From: Blastococcus sp. TF02-8
GTDB taxonomy: Bacteria > Actinomycetota > Actinomycetes > Mycobacteriales > Geodermatophilaceae
Direction: 5' to 3'
Length of the DNA: 64,000 bases
Assembly (NCBI RefSeq): GCF_003319175.1
Contig: NZ_QOHK01000005.1
Span: forward strand, 124,001 to 188,000
Position numbers and translations under genes: made by a program. Shown here piece by piece: positions 1 to 8,151 of this stretch. The notes below the pieces were generated by a model that did not search any database, was not told where the DNA came from, and saw nothing but the letters and a program-made list of their open reading frames with translations. Within the stretch, counting starts at the first letter, position 1, and the number at the start of each line of letters is the position of its first letter.

Positions 1-46
1 GGTGTCGCCGGAACGCCGGTGGCACCAACGGACACAGGAGATGGAC

Positions 47-637
47 ATGACCCGCACCGCCACCACCGGCTCCACCGCCCGCAAGGTCGTCGGCTCCCTC
101 GGCGTCATCGGCGCCGCTGCCGCCGTCGCCGGCCTCGGCACCTTCGGTACCTTCAGCGACAGCGCGACCCCGGTCGACAACGCGACCGTCAGCACCGGCA
201 CGCTCGGCATCGACGCCGTGCAGCAGGGCAGCCTCGGCCTGAACGTCACCGGCCTGGTCCCGGGCGACTCGATCACCCGCGCCATCACGCTCAAGAACGA
301 CGGCCAGCTGCCCCTCGGCAAGGTCTCCGTCAGCGTCACCGGCACCGGCTCGGCCGTGCTCACCAACGGCCTGACCCTCGCCCTGAAGTCCTGCCCCGTG
401 GCCTGGACCCAGTCCGGCAACACCTTCAGCTGCGCCAGCGGCGAGAAGGTCCTCGGCTCGGGCGCGCTGACCGCGAACTACGACCTGGCCGGCGCCGCGT
501 CGCTCATCCCGAACGGCACCGACTACATCGCCTACACGGTCACGCTGCCCACGACCGCCGACAACTCCTTCCAGGGCCAGAGCGCCGCGCTGAAGATGAC
601 CTTCACCGGCACCCAGCTCACCGGCTCCGCCCGCTGA
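47..637 (+). CDS. TasA/camelysin-like secreted protein (SipW substrate)
   Basis: The protein has 196 residues with a Lys/Arg N-terminus and a long Ala/Gly hydrophobic segment, then FGTFSDSA, the pattern of SipW-dependent signal peptides. The mature part is a Thr/Ser/Val-rich beta protein with two cysteines, like TasA/CalY-family extracellular proteins that form fibres or act as proteases in Bacillus; that role here is inference. I chose the ATG at 47 because GGAG at 37-40 lies 6 nt before it; ATG 41 has no spacing. It is followed after 32 nt by the SipW-type signal peptidase, which supports an enzyme-substrate pair. The product is probably exported and surface or matrix associated. Confidence 0.72.
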   Translation: MTRTATTGSTARKVVGSLGVIGAAAAVAGLGTFGTFSDSATPVDNATVSTGTLGIDAVQQGSLGLNVTGLVPGDSITRAITLKNDGQLPLGKVSVSVTGTGSAVLTNGLTLALKSCPVAWTQSGNTFSCASGEKVLGSGALTANYDLAGAASLIPNGTDYIAYTVTLPTTADNSFQGQSAALKMTFTGTQLTGSAR

Positions 638-669
638 TCGCGGACCGACGAGCTCTCGGAGACCACGTC

Positions 670-1299
670 ATGACCACCGTCCTCCCCGTCCGTCGCCCGG
701 GGGCAGCCAGCGAGCTGCCCCCGGCCGGGGACGAGCGCTCCACGACCGGCGCCCGCGCCGGCCGGGCCCGCCAGATCCTGGGCCGCACGGCCCCGTGGCT
801 GGTCCGCGGAGTCATGGCGGTCGCGGTCCTGGTGTTCGCTCTGCTGGCCGTCGGACCGCACGTGTTCGGCTACCGCACCCTGACCATGCTGACCGCGAGC
901 ATGGCCCCCGAGATCGAGCCGGGTGACATGACCATCGCCACCCCGATCGACGTCTCGGACGTCACCGAGGGCATGGTCCTCACCTACCACATGCCCATCG
1001 AGGACGGCGCGCTCGTGACCCACCGGGTCGTCTCGGTGGAGCGCGGCGCAGAGGGCGAGGTCCTGATCCGGACCAAGGGCGACGCGAACACCGCGATCGA
1101 CCCCTGGACGGCCAGCCTGCAGGGCGACACCGTCTACCAGGTCCGCGCGGTCGTCCCCGGTCTGGGCAGCGTGATGTCGCTGCTGCGGACCCCCGTGGTC
1201 AACCAGGCGCTGCTCTACGGGGCACCGCTGCTGCTGGCCGGTTGGCTGCTCATGACCATCTGGCGCCCCGCCCGGACCGAGAACGAGGAGCAGGCATGA
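670..1299 (+). CDS. sipW: SipW-type signal peptidase I
   Basis: A 209-residue membrane-bound signal peptidase of the ER/SipW class, which cleaves signal peptides of TasA-like proteins. A membrane segment lies at about residues 46-65. The catalytic serine motif TASMAP gives Ser77, and the general base is His118 in VTHRVV, where bacterial LepB enzymes have Lys; this Ser/His arrangement defines the class. The C-terminal part holds a GDAN box and a second membrane segment near 185-203. GGAG at 658-661 is 8 nt before the ATG. Its stop overlaps the start of the next gene by 4 nt (ATGA), so it is translationally coupled to its second presumed substrate. Confidence 0.88.
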   Translation: MTTVLPVRRPGAASELPPAGDERSTTGARAGRARQILGRTAPWLVRGVMAVAVLVFALLAVGPHVFGYRTLTMLTASMAPEIEPGDMTIATPIDVSDVTEGMVLTYHMPIEDGALVTHRVVSVERGAEGEVLIRTKGDANTAIDPWTASLQGDTVYQVRAVVPGLGSVMSLLRTPVVNQALLYGAPLLLAGWLLMTIWRPARTENEEQA

Positions 1300-1766
1300 C
1301 CCGCATCCGCCGCGCGCTGACCGTGGCCGGCCTGACCGTGGCCGTGGCCATCGGCGTCGCCGTCCCCGCCTCCGCCGCCTTCTCCGACAGCGTCGTGCTC
1401 AGCAGCACGGTCGCCACCGGCTCGGTCGCCGCGCCCGCGACCGTCACCACCCGCGGCACCTGCACCCAGACCACGTCGTCCTACTGGAACGGCTACACCA
1501 CGGTCTACACCACGCAGTACTGGTACGACGCCAGCATGTCCTGGTCGGCGAGCACCACCACGCGGGGTGTCACCGGCTACCGCGTGATGGTCTACCTGAA
1601 CACCGGCCAGGCGATCGTGCTGGGCGAGACCGACCCCTACAACCGCACCATGACCGAGCGGGTCGACCGGTCCTACCTCAACTACCAGCCCCGCGTCTCG
1701 GTCATCACGCTCACCAGCTACGGCTGGACGACGGAGTCGCCCCGGACGGCGGTGCCGCCGTGCTGA
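1296..1766 (+). CDS. Small exported protein, likely second SipW substrate
   Basis: A 156-residue protein with an Arg-rich N-terminus, a hydrophobic segment to about residue 24 and the sequence SAAFSDSVVLSSTVATGS, which matches the AFSD...TG signature around SipW cleavage sites and resembles the start of the product at 47-637. The mature part is rich in Tyr, Thr and Trp with one internal and one C-terminal cysteine. I do not recognise a family. The ATG overlaps the sipW stop and has GAGGAG at 1285-1290. Secretion by the neighbouring SipW is inferred from signal and context. Confidence 0.62.
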   Translation: MTRIRRALTVAGLTVAVAIGVAVPASAAFSDSVVLSSTVATGSVAAPATVTTRGTCTQTTSSYWNGYTTVYTTQYWYDASMSWSASTTTRGVTGYRVMVYLNTGQAIVLGETDPYNRTMTERVDRSYLNYQPRVSVITLTSYGWTTESPRTAVPPC

Positions 1767-2215
1767 CCCTGGTGCACTCCGCGGACACCGTCGAGGAGAC
1801 CCCCGAGGAGCGCCCCGCCTCGGTGCGCACCGTCCTGGTCCCCGGCACCCTCCTGGACTTCCTGCGCGACCGGACCACGGGGCCGGCCGCGCAGGCAGAA
1901 CTCCCCCCGGTCGTCGGGCCCGCGCAGCTCGACGACTCGGACCTGCACGACGACGACCTGGACGCCGAGCTGATGGACCGGCTGCAGGAGATGTACCGGA
2001 ACGCCCTGCCGGCCCGGCTCTCCGCGATCAGCTCGCACACCGTCGCCGGGGACGCCCCGGGGGTGGCGTCGGCCGCCACGACGCTCGCGGGCACCAGCGG
2101 CCAGCTCGGCCACCCGGAGGTCGCCTCGATCTGCCGGGCCATCGCCTCCGACGCCCGGCGCGGCGTCCTGGCCCACTCGCGGGTGCAGGAACTGCAGGCC
2201 CTCGCCGGCGCCTGA
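1760..2215 (+). CDS. Hpt-like domain protein lacking the phospho-histidine
   Basis: A 151-residue acidic protein. Its C-terminal half (about 65-150) aligns by eye with a histidine phosphotransfer (Hpt) four-helix bundle: AATTLAGTSGQLG occupies the place of the usual A-H-x-L-K-G-S-x-x-x-G motif. The phosphoaccepting His is Thr107 and the conserved Lys is Ala110, so phosphotransfer by the normal route is unlikely. It may act as a docking or inhibitory relic for response regulators such as the one at 2289-2996. The GTG start overlaps the previous stop by 7 nt; a second GTG at 1772 is also possible. A strong terminator follows. The Hpt assignment is pattern recognition only. Confidence 0.55.
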   Translation: MLTLVHSADTVEETPEERPASVRTVLVPGTLLDFLRDRTTGPAAQAELPPVVGPAQLDDSDLHDDDLDAELMDRLQEMYRNALPARLSAISSHTVAGDAPGVASAATTLAGTSGQLGHPEVASICRAIASDARRGVLAHSRVQELQALAGA

Positions 2216-2221
2216 ACGCGA

Positions 2222-2251
2222 ACGAGCCCCCCGCTCCAGCGGGGGGCTCGT
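2222..2251. terminator. Bidirectional intrinsic terminator
   Basis: Perfect 14-bp arms (2222-2235 and 2238-2251) that are G+C rich. The hairpin lies between the convergent genes ending at 2215 (+) and 2289 (-), so it can serve both. Confidence 0.75.
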
Positions 2252-2288
2252 CCGTGTTCGCCCCGTCCAGGGGCAGCTCTGGGTGTCC

Positions 2289-2996
2289 TCAGGCGACGAG
2301 GCGGTAGCCGACGCCGCGGACGGTCTTGATCTCCGGCGAGCTGAGACCGGCCGCGACGAGCTTGCGGCGGAGGTTGGACATGTGCGCCTCCACCAGCCGC
2401 AGGTTCCCCTCCCAGTCGGTCTGCCAGACCTCGCGCAGCAGCGTCTCCCGCTGCAGCACCCGGCCGGGGCGGGACGCGAGCGCCGCCAGCAGGTCGAACT
2501 CGGTGCGGGTGAGGTCCACGACCTCGCCGTCCACCCGGACCTCGCGGCTGTCCTCGTCCACCTCGAGCTCGGCCAGCCGGCGGACCGAGTCGGCCTCCGC
2601 CGCGGCAGCTGCCGGGGCCGGCCCCGCCGTGCGCGGGAAGCGCAGCATCGCCTGGACGCGGGCGGTGAGCTCGCGCGGCGAGAAGGGCTTGGCCATGTAG
2701 CCGTCGGCGCCCACGGCCAGGCCGATCAGCAGGTCGACCTCCTCGGCGCGGGCGGTCAGCATGAGGACGTAGCAGGGCGTCTCGGCGCGGATCTGGCGGC
2801 ACACCTCGGTGCCGTCGGCGTCGGGCAGCCCCAGGTCGAGCACGATGAGGTCGGGCGCGTCCCGCCGGACCTCCGCCAGCGCTTCGGCACCGGTGCCGAC
2901 GGCACGCACCGCGAACCCGGCGCGCTCGAGCACCGTGACCACGAGCTCGCGGATCTCCTCGGTGTCCTCGACCACGAGCACGGACTGCTCGGGCAT
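2289..2996 (-). CDS. OmpR/PhoB-family response regulator
   Basis: A 235-residue two-domain regulator. The receiver domain (about 1-120) has the acidic pair E10/D11, phospho-acceptor Asp54, Thr81 and Lys103 (AKPFSP). After an Ala-rich linker, a winged-helix DNA-binding domain (about 145-235) ends with the typical VRGVGYRLV. The phosphorylation residues are intact. No histidine kinase gene is next to it, so it is an orphan here. It is divergent from the receiver-PIG-L operon at 3247 across a 250-nt gap and is the obvious candidate to control it; that link is inference. Confidence 0.9.
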   Translation of the reverse strand: MPEQSVLVVEDTEEIRELVVTVLERAGFAVRAVGTGAEALAEVRRDAPDLIVLDLGLPDADGTEVCRQIRAETPCYVLMLTARAEEVDLLIGLAVGADGYMAKPFSPRELTARVQAMLRFPRTAGPAPAAAAAEADSVRRLAELEVDEDSREVRVDGEVVDLTRTEFDLLAALASRPGRVLQRETLLREVWQTDWEGNLRLVEAHMSNLRRKLVAAGLSSPEIKTVRGVGYRLVA

Positions 2997-3246
2997 GACG
3001 TCTCCTCCTCACGCTGTGACCAGCGGCGCGGTGGACCGGCGGTCCTCCGTCACCTGAGCGGGTGATCGGCACACCGAACGCGCTGCTTGAGCGGGCGCTC
3101 GTTCCCCCGGCCGGGTTCCCCCACCCGGAGGGGTGAGATCCGGTGTCCCGGCTCATGGACCGCCCGGTTCCGGCCGTCACCTTCCGCGGGGACGCCCGTC
3201 CCCCTCCCGGTCCGACCGGGGGACCCGACCGACGGGAGCCGGAACC

Positions 3247-4341
3247 GTGGACGGTGCTCTGCACGTCCTGGTCGTCGACGACGACCCCGACACCGCACTC
3301 TTCGTGCGGACCGTGCTGCAGCGCGGCGGCATGACCGTGACCACGTGCGCGGATCCGCTGGAGGCGCTGGCCCTGGCCGGCCGCGTGGAGTTCGACGCGG
3401 CCATCACCGACATCGAGATGCCGGGCATGACCGGGCTGGAGTTCCTCGACCGGCTGCGCCAGGCCCGTCCCGACCTGCCGGTCGCGGTGATGACCGCGCA
3501 CGCCTCGGTCGACTACGCCGTGGACGCCCTGCGCCGGCAGGCCGACGAGTTCCTCGTCAAGCCCGTGCCCAAGGACACCCTGGCGGCCACCATCCGCCGG
3601 TTGGCAGAGACCGCCCAGGCCAAGCGCGCCGCCGCCCCGCAGCGGCAGACCGTGCTGGCCATCGGCGCGCACCCGGACGACGTCGAGATCGGGGTCGGCG
3701 GCACGCTCGCCGCGCACCGCTCCGCCGGCGACCAGGTCGTCATCCTCACCCTGTCCCGCGGTGCCCGCGGCGGCGAGGTCGACGACCGGCAGAACGAGTC
3801 GCTGGCCGCCGCCGAGCTCATCGGCGCCCGGCTGTTCCTGGAGGACCTCGAGGACACCCGCATCAGCCCGATGGACCCGACGATGTCGATCATCGAGCGG
3901 GTCGTGAGCGAGGTGCGGCCCACGATCGTCTACACGCACTCGGCCAACGACCGGCACCAGGACCACCGGGCCGTGCACCAGGCGGCGAGCGTGGCGACCC
4001 GTTCGGTGCCGACCGTCGCCTGCTTCCAGAGCCCCTCGGCGACGATCGACTTCCGGCCGAGCCGCTTCGTGGACATCACCGGGTTCACCCGCACGAAGCT
4101 CGACCTGCTCAAGAGCTTCCGCTCGCAGGCCGGCATCCGGGCCTACCTGGAGGACGACTTCGTCCTCGCCACCGCCCGCTACTGGTCGCGCTACGGCAGC
4201 GGCGGCCGCTACTGCGAGCCGCTCGAGGTGGTCCGCGACGCCGGCGGTGTCGTCGGCGCGACGAGCGACTCCGCCTTCCAGACCTCCCTGCCCACCTCGG
4301 CCACCCCTTCCCCGACCACGACGGAGCCCTTCGGTGTCTGA
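3247..4341 (+). CDS. Receiver domain-PIG-L (LmbE) deacetylase fusion
   Basis: A 364-residue fusion. Residues 1-120 form a CheY-type receiver with the acidic cluster D11-D13, phospho-acceptor Asp55, Thr83 and Lys105 (LVKPV). Residues 133-345 form a PIG-L/LmbE zinc deacetylase: AHPDDVE gives His142, Asp144 and Asp145, and HSANDRHQDH at 231-240 gives the later metal and catalytic histidines. Family members remove N-acetyl groups from GlcNAc-type sugars. The fusion suggests enzyme activity gated by phosphorylation. The start is GTG 3247, with GGAG at 3235-3238. It overlaps the next gene by 8 nt and heads a five-gene coupled operon. The actual substrate is unknown. Confidence 0.85.
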   Translation: MDGALHVLVVDDDPDTALFVRTVLQRGGMTVTTCADPLEALALAGRVEFDAAITDIEMPGMTGLEFLDRLRQARPDLPVAVMTAHASVDYAVDALRRQADEFLVKPVPKDTLAATIRRLAETAQAKRAAAPQRQTVLAIGAHPDDVEIGVGGTLAAHRSAGDQVVILTLSRGARGGEVDDRQNESLAAAELIGARLFLEDLEDTRISPMDPTMSIIERVVSEVRPTIVYTHSANDRHQDHRAVHQAASVATRSVPTVACFQSPSATIDFRPSRFVDITGFTRTKLDLLKSFRSQAGIRAYLEDDFVLATARYWSRYGSGGRYCEPLEVVRDAGGVVGATSDSAFQTSLPTSATPSPTTTEPFGV

Positions 4342-5323
4342 CTCCTCCCCCACCCGTGTCCTCGTCACCGGCGCCGGCGGCCCGGCCGGCATCGCCGTGC
4401 TGCGCTCGCTGGCCCGGCGCGACGACGTCGTGCTCCTGGCCGCCGACATGGACCGCTACGCCAGCGGCCTCTACCTCGTCGACGCCGGCGCGCGGCACCT
4501 GGTCCGCCCCGGCCTGAGCGAGGAGTTCGTCGACCACCTGGTCGGGCTGTGCGAGCGCGAGCGGGTCGACGTCCTCTTCTCCACCGTCGACGTCGAGCTC
4601 CCCCGGCTCGCCGCCGAGCGCAAGCGCCTGGCGGCGGTCGGCACCACGCTGGCCGCCCCGAGCCTGGAGACCCTCGAGGTCTGCCTGGACAAGTACGCGC
4701 TGGCCCAGCGCTGCACCGGCGTCGTCCGCACCCCGCGCACCGCGCTGCTGGGCGAGACCGACCCCGACAGCTGGGACTACCCGGTCATCGTCAAGCCGCG
4801 CCGTGGCGCCGGCTCCCGCGGCGTGCACCTGGTGGAGGACGCCGCCGCGCTCCGTGCCCTGGGCAGCGACGAGGACATCCTGGTGCAGGCCAACCTGCCC
4901 GGGGACGAGTACTCCGTCGACACCCTGGCCGACGCCGACGGCACCGTCGTCGCCGCCGTCCCGCGGTCCCGGCTGCGGGTCGACTCCGGCGTCTCGGTGG
5001 CCGGCAGCACCGTCGCCGACCCCGAGCTCGAGGAGACCGCACGACAGGTGGCCGCCGCGGTCGGGCTGGTGGGCGTGGCCAACGTCCAGCTCCGCCGCGA
5101 CGCCGAGGGCCGCCCGGCGCTGCTCGAGGTGAACCCCCGCTTCCCCGGGGCGATGCCGCTGACCGTGGCCGCGGGTGTCGACATGCCGTCGCTCGCGCTG
5201 GACCTGGCGCTGGAGCGCCCGCTGCCGGCCTCGGTGCCGTTCCGCGAGCTCGCCGTCGTCCGGTACCTGGAGGACGTGTTCGTCCCCCTGGCCGACGTCG
5301 TCTCCGAGGAGGACGCACGATGA
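4334..5323 (+). CDS. ATP-grasp ligase (carbamoyl-phosphate-synthase-like)
   Basis: A 329-residue ATP-grasp enzyme. The N-terminal Rossmann-like part starts TRVLVTGAGGPAG (7-19). The ATP-binding part has the VKPRRGAGSRGV loop at 153-164, and the metal-binding EVNPRF lies at 265-270. Family members join a carboxylate to an amine or thiol through an acyl-phosphate. The missing further domains exclude a true CarB. The start is GTG 4334, inside the end of the previous gene, with GGAG at 4323-4326. Its stop overlaps the next ATG. In this operon it may add an amino acid or other carboxylate to a sugar made free by the deacetylase; this is inference. Confidence 0.82.
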   Translation: MSDSSPTRVLVTGAGGPAGIAVLRSLARRDDVVLLAADMDRYASGLYLVDAGARHLVRPGLSEEFVDHLVGLCERERVDVLFSTVDVELPRLAAERKRLAAVGTTLAAPSLETLEVCLDKYALAQRCTGVVRTPRTALLGETDPDSWDYPVIVKPRRGAGSRGVHLVEDAAALRALGSDEDILVQANLPGDEYSVDTLADADGTVVAAVPRSRLRVDSGVSVAGSTVADPELEETARQVAAAVGLVGVANVQLRRDAEGRPALLEVNPRFPGAMPLTVAAGVDMPSLALDLALERPLPASVPFRELAVVRYLEDVFVPLADVVSEEDAR

Positions 5324-6069
5324 CCACGGCGCTGGGTGAGCTGGACCTGCTGCTCACCGACCACCACGTGCACTCGACCTGGTCCGACGACGCGGTCAGC
5401 GCGCCGATGGAGAACCTGGTCGCCGCCCGGGACACGGGCCTGGCCAGCATCCGCATGGTCGACCACGTGCGCACGACGACGACCTGGGTGCCCGGCTTCC
5501 TGGCCGAGATCTCGGCGCTGCCGCGCGTCGAGGGCCTGGAGGTGCTGACCGGCGTCGAGGCGAAGATCCTCGACGCGTCCGGCCGGCTCGACGTTCCCGA
5601 CGACCTCGTCGTCGGGGCGGGCGGCGTGGACCGCGTGCTCATCGCCGATCACCAGTTCCCCGGGCCGGACGGGCCGTGGAGCCCGCGTCGCACGCTGGAG
5701 GAGCTCGCCGCCGGTCTGCCGGCCGAGGATGCGCTGAGCATCCTGGTGACCGCCACCGTCCGGGCGATGGAGCGGGCCGGCCGCGGCCAGCTCGCCCACC
5801 TGTTCTCGCTGCTGCCGAAGATCGGGCTGCACGAGAGCGAGCTCCTCGACGAGCACGTCGCCGCCATCGCCGACGCGGCGGTGCGCACGGGGACCACCGT
5901 CGAGGTGAACGAGAAGTGGCGCTGCCCGGGGCCCCGCGTGGTCCTGCAGCTCGCTGCCGCGGGGGTCACCCTCGTCGGCTCGACCGACAGCCACGAGGCC
6001 ACGACCGTGGGCCGGTACTCCTGGGTGGCCGAGGCCGCCTCCGCTACCCGACTGGTGGGCACCCGATGA
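5320..6069 (+). CDS. PHP-domain phosphoesterase/hydrolase
   Basis: A 249-residue single-domain PHP protein. The metal-binding motif HHVHSTWSDDA puts His16 and His18 at the N-terminus, followed by His49 (VDHV), Glu80 (GVEAK), His111 (ADHQ) and the closing STDSHE with Asp223 and His225. All expected metal ligands of a trinuclear PHP centre appear present. Members hydrolyse phosphate monoesters, for example histidinol phosphate or nucleotides. It starts in the ATGA overlap with the ATP-grasp gene and ends in another with the glycosyltransferase. The substrate is not evident; a phosphorylated glycan precursor is a guess from context. Confidence 0.82.
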   Translation: MTTALGELDLLLTDHHVHSTWSDDAVSAPMENLVAARDTGLASIRMVDHVRTTTTWVPGFLAEISALPRVEGLEVLTGVEAKILDASGRLDVPDDLVVGAGGVDRVLIADHQFPGPDGPWSPRRTLEELAAGLPAEDALSILVTATVRAMERAGRGQLAHLFSLLPKIGLHESELLDEHVAAIADAAVRTGTTVEVNEKWRCPGPRVVLQLAAAGVTLVGSTDSHEATTVGRYSWVAEAASATRLVGTR

Positions 6070-7541
6070 CCGACCTGTTCCCCTCCGACGCCTCGACCGG
6101 GACGACGGTGCTCACCGTCTTCCTGCTCCTGCTCGTCGTCGTCGGTGCGATCCCGGTGCTCGCCGGCCTGGCGCAGTTCCTGGTGATCCCGCTGCACGCG
6201 GTGCGCAACCACTACCGCGAGACCGGGCCGTACCTGCCCAACGTGGCGGTGCTGGTGCCGGCCTGGAACGAGGCCGCCGTGCTCACCACCTCGGTGGAGC
6301 GGCTGATGGGCCTGGACTACCCGCCGGAGCGCCTGCGCGTCTACGTGGTCGACGACGCCAGCACCGACGACACCCCCGAGGTGCTCGCCCGCTGCGCCGA
6401 GCGCTTCCCCGGTCGCGTCGTGCACCTGCGCCGCGAGAAGGGCGGCGAGGGCAAGGCGCACACCCTGAACCACGGGTTGCGGCACATCCTCGCCGAGGAC
6501 TGGATGGAGGCGCTCCTGATCATGGACGCCGACGTCATCTACGAGCCGGCGTCGCTGCGCAAGATGACCCGGCACCTCGCCGACCCCACGGTCGGTGCGG
6601 TCACCGCCTACATCCGCGAGGGCAGCGGCGACCCGCAGGGCATCACGCGATTCATCGGCTTCGACTACCTCGCGGCGCAGGCCGCGTCCCGACGGGCCCA
6701 GAACGTCGCCGGCGCCATGGCCTGCCTGGCCGGTGGTGCGCAGCTGCACTCCCGGGAGAACCTCGAGGCCATCGGGGGCCAGATCGACACCTCGTCGCTG
6801 GCCGAGGACACCGTCACGACCTTCCGCACCCAGCTCGCCGGGCGCCGGGTCGTGTTCGAGCCGCACGCCCGCGTGCTGGCCGAGGAGCCCGCGGGGGTCG
6901 ACGCGCTGTGGAAGCAGCGCCTGCGCTGGGCGCGCGGCAACGTGCAGATCACCTCGATGTACCGCCACCTGTGGTTCCGGCGGTCGGTGCACCCGGGGCT
7001 CGGCGGTTTCTTCTTCGGCATCTTCTGGTTCGCCATCCTGCTGCTGCCGGTGGCGATGCTGCTGACCTCGATCGGCCTGATCGGGCTCTACCTGCTCGAC
7101 AGCCGGCTGGCGTCGGACATCTTCGGAGCCGCGGTCTTCGTCCCGATCGCGACGTTCGTCTTCATGATCACGCTCACGATCTCGGTGGACCCGCGCACCG
7201 GCTTCAAGGTCTGGCGCGAGGCCCTGCTGTTCCCGGGCGCGATCTCCTTCGTCGTGCTCGTGACGGCGGCCTTCCCCGGCCTGGTCCCGATGTCGGGGAC
7301 GACCGAGACGGTCTGGACGCTGTTCGTCTACAGCTGGCTGGTGCTGTGCATCCCGCTGGCCTACGGCGTGCGGAAGCTGGAGGGCACCCGCTGGGGCCGG
7401 CCGCTGACGCCGCTGGCGCTCTACCTGGTGGGCTTCGGTCCGCTGATGTGCGCGATCACCGTGGACGCCTACCTGAAGGAGTTCCGGGGTGCCGCGATGA
7501 CCTGGGACAAGACCGAGAAGACCGGGAGGGTCACCGTATGA
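6066..7541 (+). CDS. Membrane GT2 polysaccharide synthase
   Basis: A 491-residue processive-type family 2 glycosyltransferase. One N-terminal membrane segment (about 15-42) precedes the catalytic domain with DDAS (96-99), DAD (154-156), AED (246-248) and QRLRW (284-288), the set found in chitin, hyaluronan, cellulose and PNAG synthases. Four or five membrane segments follow (about 310-470). It is expected to polymerise sugar from a nucleotide donor at the inner face of the membrane and push it outward. Together with the deacetylase this recalls PNAG-type polymers, but the donor sugar cannot be read from sequence. It overlaps both neighbours by 4 nt. Confidence 0.88.
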   Translation: MTDLFPSDASTGTTVLTVFLLLLVVVGAIPVLAGLAQFLVIPLHAVRNHYRETGPYLPNVAVLVPAWNEAAVLTTSVERLMGLDYPPERLRVYVVDDASTDDTPEVLARCAERFPGRVVHLRREKGGEGKAHTLNHGLRHILAEDWMEALLIMDADVIYEPASLRKMTRHLADPTVGAVTAYIREGSGDPQGITRFIGFDYLAAQAASRRAQNVAGAMACLAGGAQLHSRENLEAIGGQIDTSSLAEDTVTTFRTQLAGRRVVFEPHARVLAEEPAGVDALWKQRLRWARGNVQITSMYRHLWFRRSVHPGLGGFFFGIFWFAILLLPVAMLLTSIGLIGLYLLDSRLASDIFGAAVFVPIATFVFMITLTISVDPRTGFKVWREALLFPGAISFVVLVTAAFPGLVPMSGTTETVWTLFVYSWLVLCIPLAYGVRKLEGTRWGRPLTPLALYLVGFGPLMCAITVDAYLKEFRGAAMTWDKTEKTGRVTV

Positions 7542-7780
7542 GCACCACCCACCAGCTCGTCGGAGCCGGACAGCCGTTCCGCATCTCGCCGCCGGTGGTG
7601 GTCACCGAGGAGCTGCTCGCCCGCTGTGGCGGACTGCCGCCGGTGTGGTCGGACCCGGTGGCCCTGGCCGACGAGACGGAGGCCGACCGGGTGCGCGAGC
7701 GCCGGCTCTACGTCGGGCTGGCCGCGGCGATCGCCGTCGTGGTCGCGCTGTACGTGGTGCGCAGCCTCCTGCTGGGCTGA
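7538..7780 (+). CDS. Small C-terminally anchored membrane protein
   Basis: An 80-residue protein with a soluble N-terminus and one membrane segment at about 57-78 ending in LLLG. I recognise no family. It starts in the ATGA overlap with the glycosyltransferase gene and is the last gene of the operon, followed by a strong terminator at 7793-7821. Small membrane partners accompany many polysaccharide synthases, so an accessory role is plausible. Confidence 0.6.
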   Translation: MSTTHQLVGAGQPFRISPPVVVTEELLARCGGLPPVWSDPVALADETEADRVRERRLYVGLAAAIAVVVALYVVRSLLLG

Positions 7781-7792
7781 GCGCTGACGGGA

Positions 7793-7821
7793 AGGGCCGC
7801 ACCCCGACGGGGTGCGGCCCT
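7793..7821 (+). terminator. Intrinsic terminator of the glycan operon
   Basis: Perfect 13-bp arms (7793-7805, 7809-7821) with a GAC loop, 12 nt after the last stop of the operon. Confidence 0.75.
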
Positions 7822-7846
7822 CACCTGCAGTTCTGGCGCCAGACGG

Positions 7847-7865
7847 TTAGGAGAGGCTAACCTGC
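7847..7865 (+). promoter_or_regulatory. IdeR/DmdR-type iron box upstream of bfd
   Basis: TTAGGAGAGGCTAACCTGC matches the actinobacterial iron-box consensus TTAGGTTAGSCTAACCTAA at most positions. It sits 55 nt before bfd. Iron-loaded IdeR activates ferritin genes in mycobacteria and represses uptake genes; the sign here is not visible. Confidence 0.7.
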
Positions 7866-7920
7866 GCTGGTTGCCCGCGAGGGCGGCACGACCACTGCCC
7901 CGACGTGAGGCGACCGCTCC

Positions 7921-8151
7921 ATGTACGTGTGCCACTGCAGCGTGGTGACCGACCGCGACATCCTCGAGGCCATCGCCAACGGCGCGCGGTGCATCGCCGA
8001 CGTCGCCCGCGCCACCGGCGCCGGCCGCACCTGCGGCAACTGCGTGGACTCCATGCGCGAGCTCGTGTGCAAGCATTGCCCGGTCCGCGCCGAGCGCACG
8101 ACCGAGCGTCCGGCGGAGCGAGAACTGGGAGTCGCTGGTGCAGCCCGTTAG
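7921..8151 (+). CDS. bfd: Bacterioferritin-associated ferredoxin
   Basis: A 76-residue BFD-type [2Fe-2S] protein. The ligands are Cys4, Cys6 (MYVCHCSV) and Cys38, Cys41 (RTCGNC), the CxC...CxxC spacing of the family. In known systems Bfd gives electrons to bacterioferritin to release stored iron. It overlaps the bfr start by 14 nt and both are behind an iron box. A further CKHC near residues 50-53 and a charged tail of about 20 residues are extra to the family core. Confidence 0.88.
   Translation: MYVCHCSVVTDRDILEAIANGARCIADVARATGAGRTCGNCVDSMRELVCKHCPVRAERTTERPAERELGVAGAAR

Noticed and set aside
1711-4449. Long leftward frame of over 900 codons across the first regulators
   Set aside because: It is a G+C-driven shadow; the rightward genes and the 235-residue regulator explain the same DNA with proper motifs and start sites.
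4334-5323. Carbamoyl-phosphate synthase large chain
   Set aside because: Only one ATP-grasp module of 329 residues is present; CarB has about 1070 residues and two modules.
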